Part shown: positions 11,701 through 23,054 of the stretch, piece by piece
How positions within the stretch are numbered: the first letter of the stretch is position 1
Layout: every line of letters begins with the position of its first letter
DNA from: Blastocladiella emersonii ATCC 22665
Taxonomy: Eukaryota; Blastocladiomycota; Blastocladiomycetes; Blastocladiales; Blastocladiaceae
DNA: 64,000 nt
Assembly: GCA_025594325.1 (NCBI GenBank)
Contig: JANHCV010000001.1
Location: 3,534,001-3,598,000 of the forward strand
Reading direction: 5' to 3'
Program-made: the position numbers and the translations under genes
The notes under the pieces: generated by a model
What the model saw: only the letters and a program-made list of their open reading frames with translations
The model's database searches: none
What the model was told of the DNA's origin: nothing

Positions 11701-14700
11701 CGCCGGGCGGGCCCATGGCCGCGACAAACTGCAGGTCGACGAGCTCGAGCTTGCTCGTGTCCTTGAGATCGAACCAGTTGCCGTGGTCCATCCACTGGCG
11801 CAGCAGCTCGATGGGCGGCTGCGCGCCGTACTTTTCGCGCGCGGGCATGTTCAGGTCGTCGACGAAGATGATGGCGCGCTTGCCGTGCGGCGGGCCGAGC
11901 GTGCCCTTCTTGCGCTTGTCGAGCTTGCTCAGTACAATGTCCTGGACCTGGTTAGCGCTGGTCTGCGCCGAGAAGTTGATGAACAGCGGCGTGTACTTGT
12001 CGTTCGGGATCCCCGTGAGCAGCTTGTTGGCGATGTACACGGACTTGCCGGTGCCCGTCGGCCCGACGAACAGCGAGTGCATGTTGTGCGTGATGAACAG
12101 GTCGAACAGGTACGTGTACCGCGCCGTGTCGACAGTCGGCACGATGATCTGGCTGAACTTGGCCGCGGCTGGGATCACGTAGTCGCCAAGCGAGTCGATC
12201 CACAGCTTCCAGGACCCGCCAGACTGGCTCTTGGGGTCGCGCACAAAGTAGTAGTCGAAGACGAGGCTCTGGTCCGGGATCGACTTCTCGACCAGCGCCG
12301 TATTCTTGGCCAGCTCCTCGCGCAGAAACTTGTCGAACTTGGCGCGGTCCTCGGCGTCCATGTTCCCGCCCATGGCCCACGTCAGCGCGAACAGGAAATA
12401 CGCCGCGAGCACGTTCTTCCACACCGACTCGCCGAGGTTGAGCGTCGTCGACGCAAACTCGTCGACCTGGCAGTACACGAGGCTCATGAGGCAGTTGACC
12501 GAGTCCATGACGGGCAGCGGCACAAACTCCTTGACCGTCTTCTTGAACGCGAGGCACGGCGGCACGAACGCGTCGAAGAGTTGTACAATGAACTCGCGCT
12601 CGGCCTCCTTGATCCCGGCCGGCAGCGTCGCGGTCCACGAGATGAGCAGCGGCCGCCAGCCGAGGGCCATGGGCTCCATGTAGATCATGCCGCAGCGACT
12701 GACCGTGGCCGGCTACACATGTTTGGAGTGCGAGCGTGAGTCGCGGGTCGCAGATGAGGGACAGCACAGTGAACGACGTACCGAAGCGACAGCGAGATCC
12801 TTGACCTCGAACATGACACTCATGACGTTGGTCAGCTGCATGATCTCGCCCGACGTGAGGCACAGCTTCTTGTTGTCGTCGAGCACCGTGTTCATGTTCT
12901 CGATCCAGATCGCGTCGACGGGGCCGTCAAAGATGACCCACTTGCGGTCGGGCGTCTGCGACGACGAGAAGGTGCGGAACGTGGTGGCGAGGATGCCGTC
13001 GGACCACTCGTGCGTGACGGGGTCGAACTGGCCGTACAGCTGGCCCATGGTGATGGACTTGGGGTTGAGCGCCTTGTACTCGACGCGGCGCTCGACGCCG
13101 TTGGTCAGCGCATGCATCTCGGTCAGCGCCTCAGCGAGCACGCGGTACGCGACCGTCTTGCCAGCCCACGGCTCGCCGACGATCATGAAACCGTGGCGAA
13201 TCAGCATCATCTCGTAGATCTGGATCGTCTTCTCGATGATCACCTTGGCGGGCTGCAGGTTCAGCCGCTTCATGGCGTTGTCGATGCACCCGAGCAGCTG
13301 CGTGTAGTCGAGCTTGGGCAGGTTGACCTTGGGGAACAGGTCGGCCGTGATGGCCGAGAACAGCGGCACGTCTTGCTCGAGGAACTTGGGCAGGTTCACG
13401 TCCGTGATGGACCGCAGCATGATGATCTGCTCGTCCTCGTTCGGGAACTTGAGCTTGAGGTTGCCGGCCGCCGTGAGCACGGCCTTGACGGCGCGCATAC
13501 CATAGTCGTAGTGGTCCTGCGACGAGAGCTGCTCGGAGCAGAGTCGGTACGTCGCTACGCGAATCAAGATCGTTAGTTTTCATTGTCGTGCACGAGACGT
13601 GGAGAAGGTGTAGCGCACCGACGATCTTGCGCGCGAGGTTGCGCGCGTCAACGAACCCGTACGAGAAGAGCGAGATTTCGGCGATTAGCGCGTAGTCGGG
13701 GACCATCATGGCCACGGGGCGGAACAGGGCCTTGAGGTTGTCGGGCAGCTCGGAACGGCCAGCGTAACCGGGGTTCATAGTGATGAACACGGCGCAGCCC
13801 GGGTTGAGCGACAGCGTCGTGCCCTCGAAGAGCAGCGTCTTGGCCTTGGCCGCGACGGCGCGCTGGATGGTGAGCACCTGCTGCGCGACGACCGAGAGGA
13901 CCTCGAGGTCGATACGGTTGAACTCGTCAAAGCACGCCCACGCGCCCGACGACGCGAGGCCCTTGAAGAACTTGCCCATGGCGAGGTAGTCGAGCTGGTC
14001 CGAGCAGTTGAACACGACGCACACCTTGGCGAGCGCCTTGGCCAGATCCTTGGTCGTCTCGGTCTTGCCCGTGCCGGCGGGGCCCTCGGGCGCGCCGCCG
14101 AGGTTGAGGTCGAGCGCGCCGATCAGCGTGCGGTAGCACCGATCCGTGAGCGGTGTGATGACGAGGCGGCCGGAGTTGCCGAGGTACTCGTAGCCGTACT
14201 TGGTCGTGGCGTTGATCATGCGGACCTGCACGTCGTTGTGCTCCCAGTAGTAGCGCAGCTGGCTGAGCCACTCAAAGTCGTTGGTCGACGTGAGCCCGGC
14301 GGCCTCGAGCTGGCCGACCACGTCGCGCGCGTGCACGTCGATGACGATGAGCGCCGACAGCGTGAAGCGGGCCATGGTCGTGAGCTCGCCGCGCACGAGC
14401 TCGGCGATCTTCTCGAGCTGCTTGACGCACACCTGGCGGTACGCCGCGAGCCCCTGCGGGCCGCCGTTGGCGATGGCGTCCTGGACCTCCTTGGTCCAGA
14501 AGATCTGGCCGACGCAGATGACGACCTGGCCGGGCCACTCGAGGACCCACCGCTCGCGCGGCGTCTCCGTGTACGCCTTGAGGGCCTTGCCCATCTGCTC
14601 GTGCACGCTGCTCTGCATGACGCGCTCGACCTGCAGCAGCCACTTTTCGACGGCGCCCTTGGCCTGAGCGGGCTCGATCACCTCCTTGAGCCGCACCTTC

Positions 14701-17700
14701 TCGCCCTCGCCCGAGCACATGGCAACGATGCGCTGGTCGTCGTGGAACACGAGCGAGTTGATGCCCTCGAAGCACTTTTTCAGGTGCGGCTGCACGCGCG
14801 TCGGGTCCTTGGTCTCGGCGAGGATCTCGAGCAGCTCGTCGTTGGACAGGAAGAAGAAGCGCGGGAACGCGATGCGCTTCTTCTCGAGGTACTCGTTGAG
14901 CCCCTTCTGGATCTCCTCGAGCGTCACGTTCGACTCCTTGAGCTTGGTGAGCAGGCCGGGCGTCGCCGAGAAGGACAGGATCAGCGGGTTCTCGGAGCAG
15001 CTGCGCATGATGTCGCGCCAGGTGCGGTCGACGACCTTGAACTTCTTGCCCTCGATGGGCATCTGCGCCATAATGTCCTCGGACGTGAAGATGGGCTCGA
15101 GGTACAGCCACGTCGCCTGCACCTGGAGCCACTCGTCGAGGATCTCCTGGATGAGCACGAGCTTGCCCTCCCACGTCGCCACCTCCTCCTCGATGGGCTT
15201 GGCGAAGGGCGACGACCGCATCGTCTGCACCTTGACGATCTGGTCGTCGAGCAGCGCCTGCACCTCCTCGAGCGACGACAGGATCTTGGTGCCCGTGTCG
15301 CGGTAGTCGACGCAGTTGAAGACGAGCCCGTTCCACTCGTCCTTCATCTTGGACAGGGCCTTCTGGAGCGAGTACTCCTTGGTCGCCGACTCGCTGACCG
15401 CCTCGAGCGCGGCGAGGTGCGGCGCGAGGTTGAACTCGATCATCTTGGCCAGCGTGGTCTCGGCCGTGGGCTGGATGGCGTGGCCGACGATCTGCGCCAT
15501 GCGGTCCCAGTGGCGCTGGCACAGGCCCGGGTTGCGCAGCACCGAGATGAGCGGCAGGTGCACCTTGAACTTGTCGAGCTTGTTCTTGATGCCCTCGGCG
15601 ACTTTGCGCGGGACGGCCTGCTCGACAAACACCTTGGTGAGCTTGAACAGCGTGCGCCACATGGTGTTGACCGACTCGTCGACGGCCTCGGACTGCAGCT
15701 CGAGGAACGAGCCCGACATCCACTTGGCGTGCTCGGTCTGGAACGCGCCGACCGTCTCCCACAGCTTCTTGTACGGCTCGAGCAGGTCGGCGACCTGCTG
15801 GAACTTTTCGAACGGCGTCTTGTCCCACTCGAGCAGCTCCTCCTCGGCGTTTATGCGCGAGATGGTGGTCGAGAGGTCGAGCATCTTGGCCTCAAGCTTC
15901 TTGATGCGCTTGAGGTACTCGCCGAGCTCGGACACGATGCCGTAGTCCTTGAACTGCATCACGTCGTTGTAGCACTCGTCCATGAGCGTGCCGGCCTGCG
16001 TTTGCTTGTCCTTGAGCTCCTCCTGCGCCTTGACCTTGCGCTGCGCCATGCGCTTCTTGCTGAGGTCGAGGATCGGCAGGATGCGCGACGGCCACGTGAA
16101 GGTGACGCCGTTGAGCTTGATCTCGTCCTCGGACATGAACGCGTAGTTGAGCAGCAGGTCGAGCCGCTTCTTGCCGCGCGTGATCTCGTCGCGCAGCTGC
16201 GCAATCTCACGGTCCTTGACCGCGTCCACGTACTTGATCAGGTCGACGAGCTCCTCGGTGTCCTGCGGCGTCTTCATGAGCTTGGTCGAGATCTTCTCGT
16301 ACTGGTCGCAGATGGACTGGTTCTGCTTGCGGTGGATGTCCGAGACCTGGTCAATGAGCCGCTGCACAAGGGCGTTGGCGCGGCCGACGAGCTCGAGCTT
16401 GAGCGCGCTCGTGTCGAGGTGGACGAGCGCGAGCCGCACGACGGGCGGGCTGCTCGAGATCTCCTCGATGAGCTTGAGCAGGCGCTTGATCTCGAGCTCG
16501 AACTCGTCGAGGTCCGTCTTCTCGCGCAGGAAATCGTCGATCTTCTTCTCGGCCTTTTGCGTCAGCAGCGGCTTGTACTTTTCGAACGTGAGCAGGTGCC
16601 GCTGCGGCGCGACGCAGTTGCGCTGGATCACGGCGCGCATCGCCTTGCCCTCGCCGATGCGCGAGTCGGACAGCGACATGGAGAAGAGGTACAGCGGCTC
16701 GTTGGCCAGGCTCGTGAACAGCTTGGTCTCGACGCGCGGCACCTCGCGCACCGTGTTGACCATGTCCTCGAGGATCCGCATCAGCGTCGTCTCGATCTCG
16801 TTGAGCGGCGGGTCGAACCGGATCTGCCCGCCCTGCAGCTTGAGCGACACGGAGAAGACGCTCGACTCGTTGCTCGCGCCGCTGAACGTGGCCGCGGCGG
16901 CTGCGGCGGCTACCGAGGCCGGCGTGGATGGCGACGCGGCGGCAGCAGAGGAAGAGGAACTGGACGTGGCCGTGTCCTGGAACCGCATGAAGAAGCCCTC
17001 GAGGGTGGCGAGCGAGCGCTCCGTGAGGTGCCACAGCTGGTTCGAGACGAGGACGGCGACCGACTTAAAGAAGGCGTCGAGGCGGCGGAACCCGAGGTCC
17101 ATGTCGGGCGCGCGGGTGGCGATCGAGTACCACATCTCCTTGGTCTCGATGAACATGTCGACGATCTCGGGGATCCACTCGTTGATGACGCGGGCGCGGA
17201 AGACGTGGCACTGCGACCGCAGGATGTTGTGGAACTCGTCGAGCGTGATGGGCAGCGTGTCCTCGCTGAAGACGCGCAGGTCGAACATGGTCATGTCCTG
17301 GTACTTTTGGAAGATGTGCAGGACCTTGACCATGGCCGGGTTGGTGAGGAACAGGTTCTCGGCGATGAAGCGCTTAGTCGCAGCGACGCCGTCGTGCCAC
17401 GGGAACGGCGCTCGCGCGATGCGCGGCGCGTACGTGTTGGGGACGCGCGGGATCATGAGGCGCGCGCGCTCGGTCGGGTCGAGCAGGATGTAGTCGACAA
17501 TCGATTTCTTGAAGTAGAGCGCGTAGTCGGTGCGCACCTCCTTGAACAGCGTCGACACGGTGCGCTCGTAGGACGCGGCCTGGTCGTCGTTGTGCGGGAC
17601 GGGGAGGTACTCTTCGATGCGCGCCACGGCGTCGCCGCTCAGCTCGGACACGACCGTGTCGGGGACGCCCTCCTTGACGTAGTGCCAGTAGCGGTCGAGC

Positions 17701-18752
17701 GGCGTGAACTGGTTGCGCGGGTTGTCGGGGTCCTCGTCGTACAGGTCGGCGATGACGGGCGTCTCGAGGTCCGACGTCGAGTAGGCGTGGGCCATGCGCG
17801 GGAAGTCGGCGTCGATGCGCTCGCCGGGACTCAGCGGGCGCGAGCCGTGGATGTCCTCGAGCGGCTGTCGACGGTTGCTGTCATTTTCGGGAGGTCGTAG
17901 AGTGAGCATCGACGCGTCGCGAAATCACGGGACGGATGCGAGACAGGGTGCGAGACAAAAACGTACAGCCGTGGTCCCTGGGCGTGCGGCGGCGTGACGT
18001 GGACTGGAGCATGGAAAACGGGGACCGCGTGAGCCACACCGGTGCGGACATTGAGGAAGGCGGGAACACCCGAAACCGTACCGACGTGGGGCCGCATCTC
18101 CCGAACGGACAGGTGCGAGGCGGCGGGTGAATAGTTGTTGGCGATCGAGTCGGACGTCATGCGCGAGAAGCGCTCCTCCTTGAGCGGGGCGGCTTGCGTC
18201 CACGAGAAACGCTTCAATATTGGCGGGAAAACGGCGTTGATGCCGTCGGGACCGTCGGCGTCGAGGTTGCTCTACGAGTGATGGGCGCGCGGCGGTGGTT
18301 AGCCCCATATTCGCAGCGGGCCACGGGCGGCGGCAGATCCTCGTGCGGGAAGGCGGCGGCGGCCGCGCATGGGCAAGCTTTCGTCGCCGGCTCCTCGGGT
18401 GGGAGCTAATTCGCTGCCACTCGAGCTCGCGCGCGCGCGTGGGGCCAGCTCGCCGTTGCGCGGCGGCCATGGTTCGGCCGGAACGGGCAGGCACCGGGTC
18501 CGCGCGCCACCGTTCCCATGACCCCCCGCCAACCACCACACCGGGCGTCGGTTGGGGAGGGCATGGATCGTCGCGCGCCCACACGTTTTGAGGGGAGGCA
18601 GGGACGGAGACAAGAGACAGAGAGCAGCACACCTTGTCAGCGCCGCCGAATCGTGGTGGTGCATGGCCGTTCCCGATGCCGCCGCCGCTGGCTGCGGACG
18701 GCCCGCCGTAGGGTTGCTGGGGCGCCGGCGGGATCGAGCGCCTTGACGCCAT
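5772..18752 (-). CDS. DNAH7: Axonemal inner-arm dynein heavy chain (DNAH3/7/12 group)
   Basis: ATP-driven motor of the flagellar inner arm; its presence implies a motile flagellated stage. Six exons on the minus strand: 18752-18633, 18271-17967, 17877-13619, 13554-12782, 12712-6641 and 6539-5772. They sum to 12,297 nt, or 4098 aa, matching the family size. Seen in order: a Gly/Pro-rich leader, tail and linker, then P-loops [10 protein letters not shown] (AAA1, about residue 1406), GEPWAGKT (AAA2, about 1686), GPTGTGKS (AAA3, about 2035) and GVGGSGRQS (AAA4, about 2398). The coiled-coil stalk follows, and the C-terminal cap includes [15 protein letters not shown]. An EF-hand-like loop [12 protein letters not shown] lies between AAA3 and AAA4, as in DNAH7. 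The first two exons are inferred from phase and content; the exon 2 donor is the least certain junction. DNAH3 or DNAH12 remain possible names. Confidence 0.9.
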
Positions 18753-19012
18753 GCTGGTGGTGGTGATGCCGGGCGTCCAGGATCAGTCGCGCGGGTCGAG
18801 GCGCGTTGTGTGCGTTGCTGGTGGTGGGAATCCCGAAGGAGCGAGCGAGGCGCGATGGTGGCGGCGCGCGCGCGTCGCTTAGCCGATGGTTGATTGCATG
18901 CAATGGCCGCTGCGTTGCGGCGTCTAGTTCCGTGTGTGTGCTCAAGTGAGTCGACCTCTGTGCGGGGTCGTCGTCGGCGGTGGTGGCACCGGCACGGTGG
19001 CGGTCAGTCGTC

Positions 19013-19050
19013 GCGAGACGCGTCATACGACGCGGCGCGACGCGTCTCGC
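19013..19050. repeat. Inverted repeat built on GACGCGTC palindromes
   Basis: GCGAGACGCGTC (19013-19024) and its exact reverse complement GACGCGTCTCGC (19039-19050) are separated by 14 bp. Each arm contains a complete GACGCGTC palindrome. It lies in the promoter shared by the dynein and acyl-CoA dehydrogenase genes, so a protein-binding role is plausible but unproven. Confidence 0.75.
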
Positions 19051-19333
19051 ATGCGCACATGACCGGCGCCCCGGCCCGAGGAGGCGGATCGCGCTTTCCC
19101 ACGCACCCTACATATCCGAATATGGACGTAGGCCCTCATCGGCGCAAAAAGGAAATGTTGGGGAGGGCGGCAGCTCGGCGATTGGTTCCCGCGGCGTCGG
19201 ACCCACGAGGCCACGCGCGCGACCCGAGGCGGCGGAAGCAAAGCTGCTGCTCACCGCTGCGCCCGCGCCGCGCCGCTCCGCGGAGAGACTCCTTGAACCC
19301 GACCCCGCTCCTCCACAGGGCTCCCGGCCGCAC

Positions 19334-19340
19334 TATAAAA
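19334..19340 (+). promoter_or_regulatory. TATA box of ACAD8
   Basis: TATAAAA, 130 bp before the ACAD8 start codon, embedded in GC-rich sequence where such a string is conspicuous. The spacing is like that of the TATA elements before the HSP12-like and Gln/Ser-repeat genes in this window. Confidence 0.7.
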
Positions 19341-19463
19341 CCTCCACGGCACCCTCGCACACCGTGGCAGCTTCGCGCACGCGCACACGCACCGACGACG
19401 CATCAACGACCAGCGCCTCGCTCCCAGTGCCTGTCCTTCTGCTCAATCCGTCCCTTGCACACC

Positions 19464-20873
19464 ATGCTCGCTCGCTCCGCTCTCCTGTCGGCCTCGCGCT
19501 CGGCTGCGCGCCCCGCCGCCCGCCCCATGGCCGCCCGCGCCATGTCGTCGATCATTGACCGTACGTGGGACCCGCGGTCGCCGTCCCGCTCGCCTCGCCT
19601 CGCCTCGCCGCACGGCTCACGCCTCGTTTCGATCGACGTGTGTAGCGACCATGGGCCTGACCGAGGAGCAGTGCCAGATTTTCGAGACGTCGCGCGCCTT
19701 CGCCAAGGCCGAGATGGGCCCGCGCGCCTACGAGCTCGACATGAAGGAGACGGAGCTCCCGCGCGACCTGTTCAAGGCCGCTGGCGAGCTCGGCTTCGGC
19801 GGCGTCTACGCCGACCCCGACTTTGGCGGCGCCGGTATGACCCGCATGGACGCGGCGCTCATTTTCGAGGCCCTCAGCACCGTCGACGTCTCGACCTCGG
19901 CTTTCATCTCGATCCACAACATGGCCCTTTACATTCTCGACTCGTTCGGCAGCCAGGGTGCGTCTCTTCTCTCTGCTCGCGTCCTGCTGGTCGACGAAGA
20001 TGTGGTTCTGACGCTCGTGACCGCACATACGTAGAGCTCAAGCAGAAGTACCTCCCCTCGCTCACCACCATGGACCACGTCGCCTCGTACTGCCTGACCG
20101 AGCCCGGTGCCGGCTCTGACGCGGGCAACCTCGCCACCACCGCCAAGCGCGACGGCAAGAACTGGAAGCTCAACGGCTCCAAGCAGTTCATCAGCAACGC
20201 CGGCGGCAGCGACATCTACATCGTCATGGCCCGCACCGGCGGCCCTGGGCCCTCGGGCATCAGCGCCTTCGTCGTCGACGCCAACGACGCCGTGACCAAG
20301 AAGGGCCTGTCGTTCGGCAAGAAGGAGCGCAAGGTCGGATGGAACTCGCAGCCGACGCGCGCCGTGATCATGGAGGACATGCTGATCCCCGCCGAGAACC
20401 TGATCGGCGAGGAGGGCAAGGGCTTCAAGTACGCCATGAAGGCGCTCGACGGCGGCCGCGTCAACATCGCCGCGTCGTCGGTCGGCGGCGCGCAGGGCGC
20501 GCTCGAGACCACGCTCGACTACGTCGGCCAGCGCAAGCAGTTCGGCAAGACCATCTCCACGTTCCAGAACACGCAGTTCCGCCTCGCCGAGATGGCGACC
20601 GCCCTCACGTCGTCGCGCCTCATGGTCCGCCACGCCGCCACGCTCCTCGACGAGGGCTCGCCCATGGCGCCCGCCGTCTGCGCCATGGCCAAGATCGAGG
20701 CCACCGAGAAGTGCTTCGACATCTGCGACCAGGCCATGCAGCTCCACGGCGGCTACGGCTACCTCCGCGAGTACACCGTGCAGCAGTTCCAGCGCGACCT
20801 CCGCGTCCACCGCATCCTCGAGGGCACCAACGAGATCATGCGCCTCATTGTCGGCCGTGAGCTCCTCAAGTAG
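19464..20873 (+). CDS. ACAD8: Isobutyryl-CoA dehydrogenase (ACAD8-like), mitochondrial
   Basis: FAD enzyme of the acyl-CoA dehydrogenase family; the closest fit is ACAD8, which oxidises isobutyryl-CoA to methacrylyl-CoA in valine breakdown. Exons are 19464-19560, 19646-19957 and 20035-20873 (415 aa). Seen: an Arg/Ala/Ser-rich mitochondrial presequence in exon 1, then SYCLTEPGAGSD (substrate and flavin binding), GLSFGKKERKVGWNSQPTR, RKQFGK, the catalytic-Glu region LHGGYGYLREY and the C-terminal RILEGTNEIMR. SIHNMALYILDSFGS and the GWNSQPTR stretch resemble ACAD8 more than short-chain ACADS. Introns of 85 and 77 bp have GTACGT and GTGCGT donors. Short/branched-chain dehydrogenase is the main alternative. 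Another enzyme of the same pathway, BCKDHB, lies 4 kb to the right. Confidence 0.93.
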   Translation: MLARSALLSASRSAARPAARPMAARAMSSIIDRTWDPRSPSRSPRLASPHGSRLVSIDVCSDHGPDRGAVPDFRDVARLRQGRDGPARLRARHEGDGAPARPVQGRWRARLRRRLRRPRLWRRRYDPHGRGAHFRGPQHRRRLDLGFHLDPQHGPLHSRLVRQPGCVSSLCSRPAGRRRCGSDARDRTYVELKQKYLPSLTTMDHVASYCLTEPGAGSDAGNLATTAKRDGKNWKLNGSKQFISNAGGSDIYIVMARTGGPGPSGISAFVVDANDAVTKKGLSFGKKERKVGWNSQPTRAVIMEDMLIPAENLIGEEGKGFKYAMKALDGGRVNIAASSVGGAQGALETTLDYVGQRKQFGKTISTFQNTQFRLAEMATALTSSRLMVRHAATLLDEGSPMAPAVCAMAKIEATEKCFDICDQAMQLHGGYGYLREYTVQQFQRDLRVHRILEGTNEIMRLIVGRELLK

Positions 20874-22617
20874 ATTGCGAGAGCGTGTGTGTGTGTTTTG
20901 CATCCCTCCAGCCGCCGTGTTGGCGGCTCGTACTCCTAATCTCCCTATATATCAGCCTGTACATCGTCCTTGCTTTCGCCTTCGCCTATTCTGATGAGCA
21001 CTCCGCGGTTGCCTCAGTTGCTGAACTGGAAGCGAGACGGGTGAACTGCTCGAGGAGCGATTCCGCGAGCGGGCTGAAACCCCGCGCGTTTCGAACCACG
21101 TGGTGGCGCAACGCGTCCATCGACGATCGCCGCTTCTTGAACGCCCGAGCCTCAGCCGTCGCCGAGATGACAATCATTCTCGCTCACAGGCGACTGCTTG
21201 CGAGAGCGAAGACTCGGACGCCACGGCCGCCAAATGAGCAACGAGCAAGCGTATTGTCTTCAGCACACAAGCCCAACACGTCTCGCCTCACGCGACACGG
21301 CAGACCGGCATTGCGAACTCCCAACCAGTTTCTAGCGTGGCGAGCGCAACGGTCCTTGATCCAGACTCGCGCACAAAAGAGCTTCCTCTCCCTGCGCACG
21401 GTGCGCACTTTTTCACAGCAGGCGCAGGGAGAGGAAGAGAGCACGGCGGAGACTGGAACGGCTTCCGAAACATTGCACCGCCGTCTTGGTTAGGTTGGAC
21501 TTAGATAAGCTCAGAAATTGTGAACACCACTCGGCTGGAGCGTCGGCCGTGAAAGCGCAGTCCGGCGTAGTAGGCAAAGTCGCTGTGAGCACGCAACGGC
21601 GGCAAGTTTGATGTGAATCGGCTCGAAGTTGTGGCCGGAGGTTGCCGCCGTCACATTGGAAACAACAAACACAACCGCTACCGCGAGCAAGGAGATGCGC
21701 TCCGGATTCGGAATCATGTGTGTGAGACGGATATCGGCTTGGTCACCGCAGCGCGATATCGTGAACCAGGGAGGTCACTCCCGCCCGCTGTGTTGAGGAG
21801 GAAGGAAAGCGAGTTGCCGGCGTCGAGGTCGTTACGTCGCCACACGATGGCATGATTGAGTCGCGGAGGGCGGTGGCCGATAGGCGGGTGAAAGCGTTGC
21901 AACGGGGTGGAGAGCACAACGAGGAGCGCTCGCTGTGCTCGTCGACCTCCGCCGCGCCGCTCCGCCGCTCGCGTCGCTCACTCGCGACTCGGCTCACGTG
22001 ACACGACTTAGACATGTAAATTCAAAGTGTCACATAATAATTTTTCTGAGCATCGGATCGTGGTCAGGGACCACCAGGGACCTCACATATGTAAAAATCC
22101 CGATGTCGTATGGTGGGGTGGTCGAGAAGTTGTCCGAGCGTGCAAAGTTGAAAAAAACTTTCGGTTTGGTCGCTCGGACGAAAAACGCACTTAAGACTTA
22201 GCTTCTTGAATTGAGCCAAATTAGCCAACTACCTCAAATTACACCCAGTAACTTGGAATGTGATAAAAGTAATTTTCGAGGTATCCGGACAATATCATAA
22301 ATTTATTTGAGTGAGCATCGTGGCCGAAAGAGTTAGTGAACTGATTTGGCCGGTGTCGCTTCAGGAGGCTTCATCGCTGGGCCGCTGCCCCGAACGACCA
22401 CCCACCACCGGTGCGCTAGTCTATACTCTCGCCTGTCTACACCATGTAACTGGCACGCCTAACGCACGCTTTCAGAGCACCGGAAATCACAACAGGTCGA
22501 CGCTGAAGAAGTATATTACTCAAAGCATCACGACTGGGGCTGCTCCTGCTCTGCTGGCCGCTCGGCGTGGTGGCAGGGCGCGATCATGCGCTGTTGGTCG
22601 AGCACTCGGAGCGTTAG
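20874..22617. other. Gene-poor stretch with AT-rich island
   Basis: 1.7 kb without a recognisable gene. The first part holds the ACAD8 3' UTR. From about 22010 to 22320 the sequence becomes strikingly AT-rich for this genome and holds a hairpin at 22132-22179. Open frames up to about 200 codons exist on the plus strand near 20885 but have no recognisable domains and atypical composition. A decayed mobile element or a non-coding RNA is possible. Confidence 0.5.
22132..22179. repeat. Hairpin in AT-rich island
   Basis: GTCCGAGCG (22132-22140) pairs perfectly with CGCTCGGAC (22171-22179), and an inner AAAGTT/AACTTT pair lies inside the 30-nt spacer. The transcript could fold on either strand. 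No flanking target-site duplication was recognised. Confidence 0.7.
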
Positions 22618-23054
22618 CTAGATCTCCTCCAAGAGCTCGGCCCAGTAGCGTACCTGCTTGAGCATGTGCCGCGTGCGGGCGATCGACTCGTTCTCGGCGA
22701 GCGCCATGAACGACGACAGGTGGTTGTAGCCGATCACGCTCGCGAGGGTGTCGCGGTGCTGGTTGACCATCCACTCGCTACACGAGAACCCAGTGGGCGG
22801 GTCAGCAGTGCGCTCGCGCGAGCAAGTTCGCCAAGAACGCACTAGCGGGTCGTGTCGGCGTGGCCGGTGCCGACGTGCTTCGACTGAACTAAAAGTGGTC
22901 GCAGAGACATGAGCGGGCCACTCGGAAACGCCTCCGACAAGACTCGTGGGCGTACGGTGCTCGAGCTGGCTGTTTAGGGTCGTGCGATCCTACGGGCGGT
23001 GCGATCCAGAGTTGAGCACTCCCGTTCCATGGCATAGCGCTGCGTCTGATTCAT
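22618..23054 (-). CDS. SF3B5: Splicing factor 3B subunit 5 (SF3b10/Ysf3)
   Basis: Small subunit of the U2 snRNP SF3b complex that grips the branch-site region. Four exons on the minus strand: 23054-23020, 22969-22956, 22888-22843 and 22777-22618, giving 84 aa (human 86). Spliced together they read MNQTQRYAMERDQLEHLQ, then the hallmark SKHVGTGHADTTRYEW, MVNQHRDT and FMALAENESIARTR. Exon 2 is a 14-nt microexon encoding QLEH; without it the conserved LEHLQSK block cannot be built. The introns are 50, 67 and 65 bp. The start is set by homology: the frame is open further upstream, but the family begins a few residues before RY. It is divergent from the STIMATE gene, 309 bp away. Confidence 0.92.

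Larger units (their letters stand above)
18753..19463. promoter_or_regulatory. Divergent promoter region, dynein (-) and ACAD8 (+)
   Basis: These 711 bp separate two divergent start codons. The stretch contains a TATA box for the right-hand gene and two GACGCGTC palindromes arranged as a larger inverted repeat. No coding potential is evident apart from GC-rich open frames. Confidence 0.6.

Noticed and set aside
6872-17900. Very long open frames on the plus strand (over 1100 codons each) opposite the dynein gene
   Set aside because: They are antisense shadows created by GC-rich codon usage; the translations are Arg/Val/Leu/Glu-rich with no domain, while the minus strand gives a full dynein.
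20990-21010. CTGATGAG hammerhead-like core
   Set aside because: No GAAA box at the right spacing and no flanking stems.
21085-21110. GGTTCGAAA on the minus strand, resembling a tRNA T-loop
   Set aside because: The flanking bases do not form a T-stem, and no acceptor, D or anticodon arms could be placed around it. No tRNA genes were found in the window.
20885-21493. 200-codon open frame after ACAD8
   Set aside because: Begins in the ACAD8 3' UTR, has erratic composition and no recognisable domain or splice partners.
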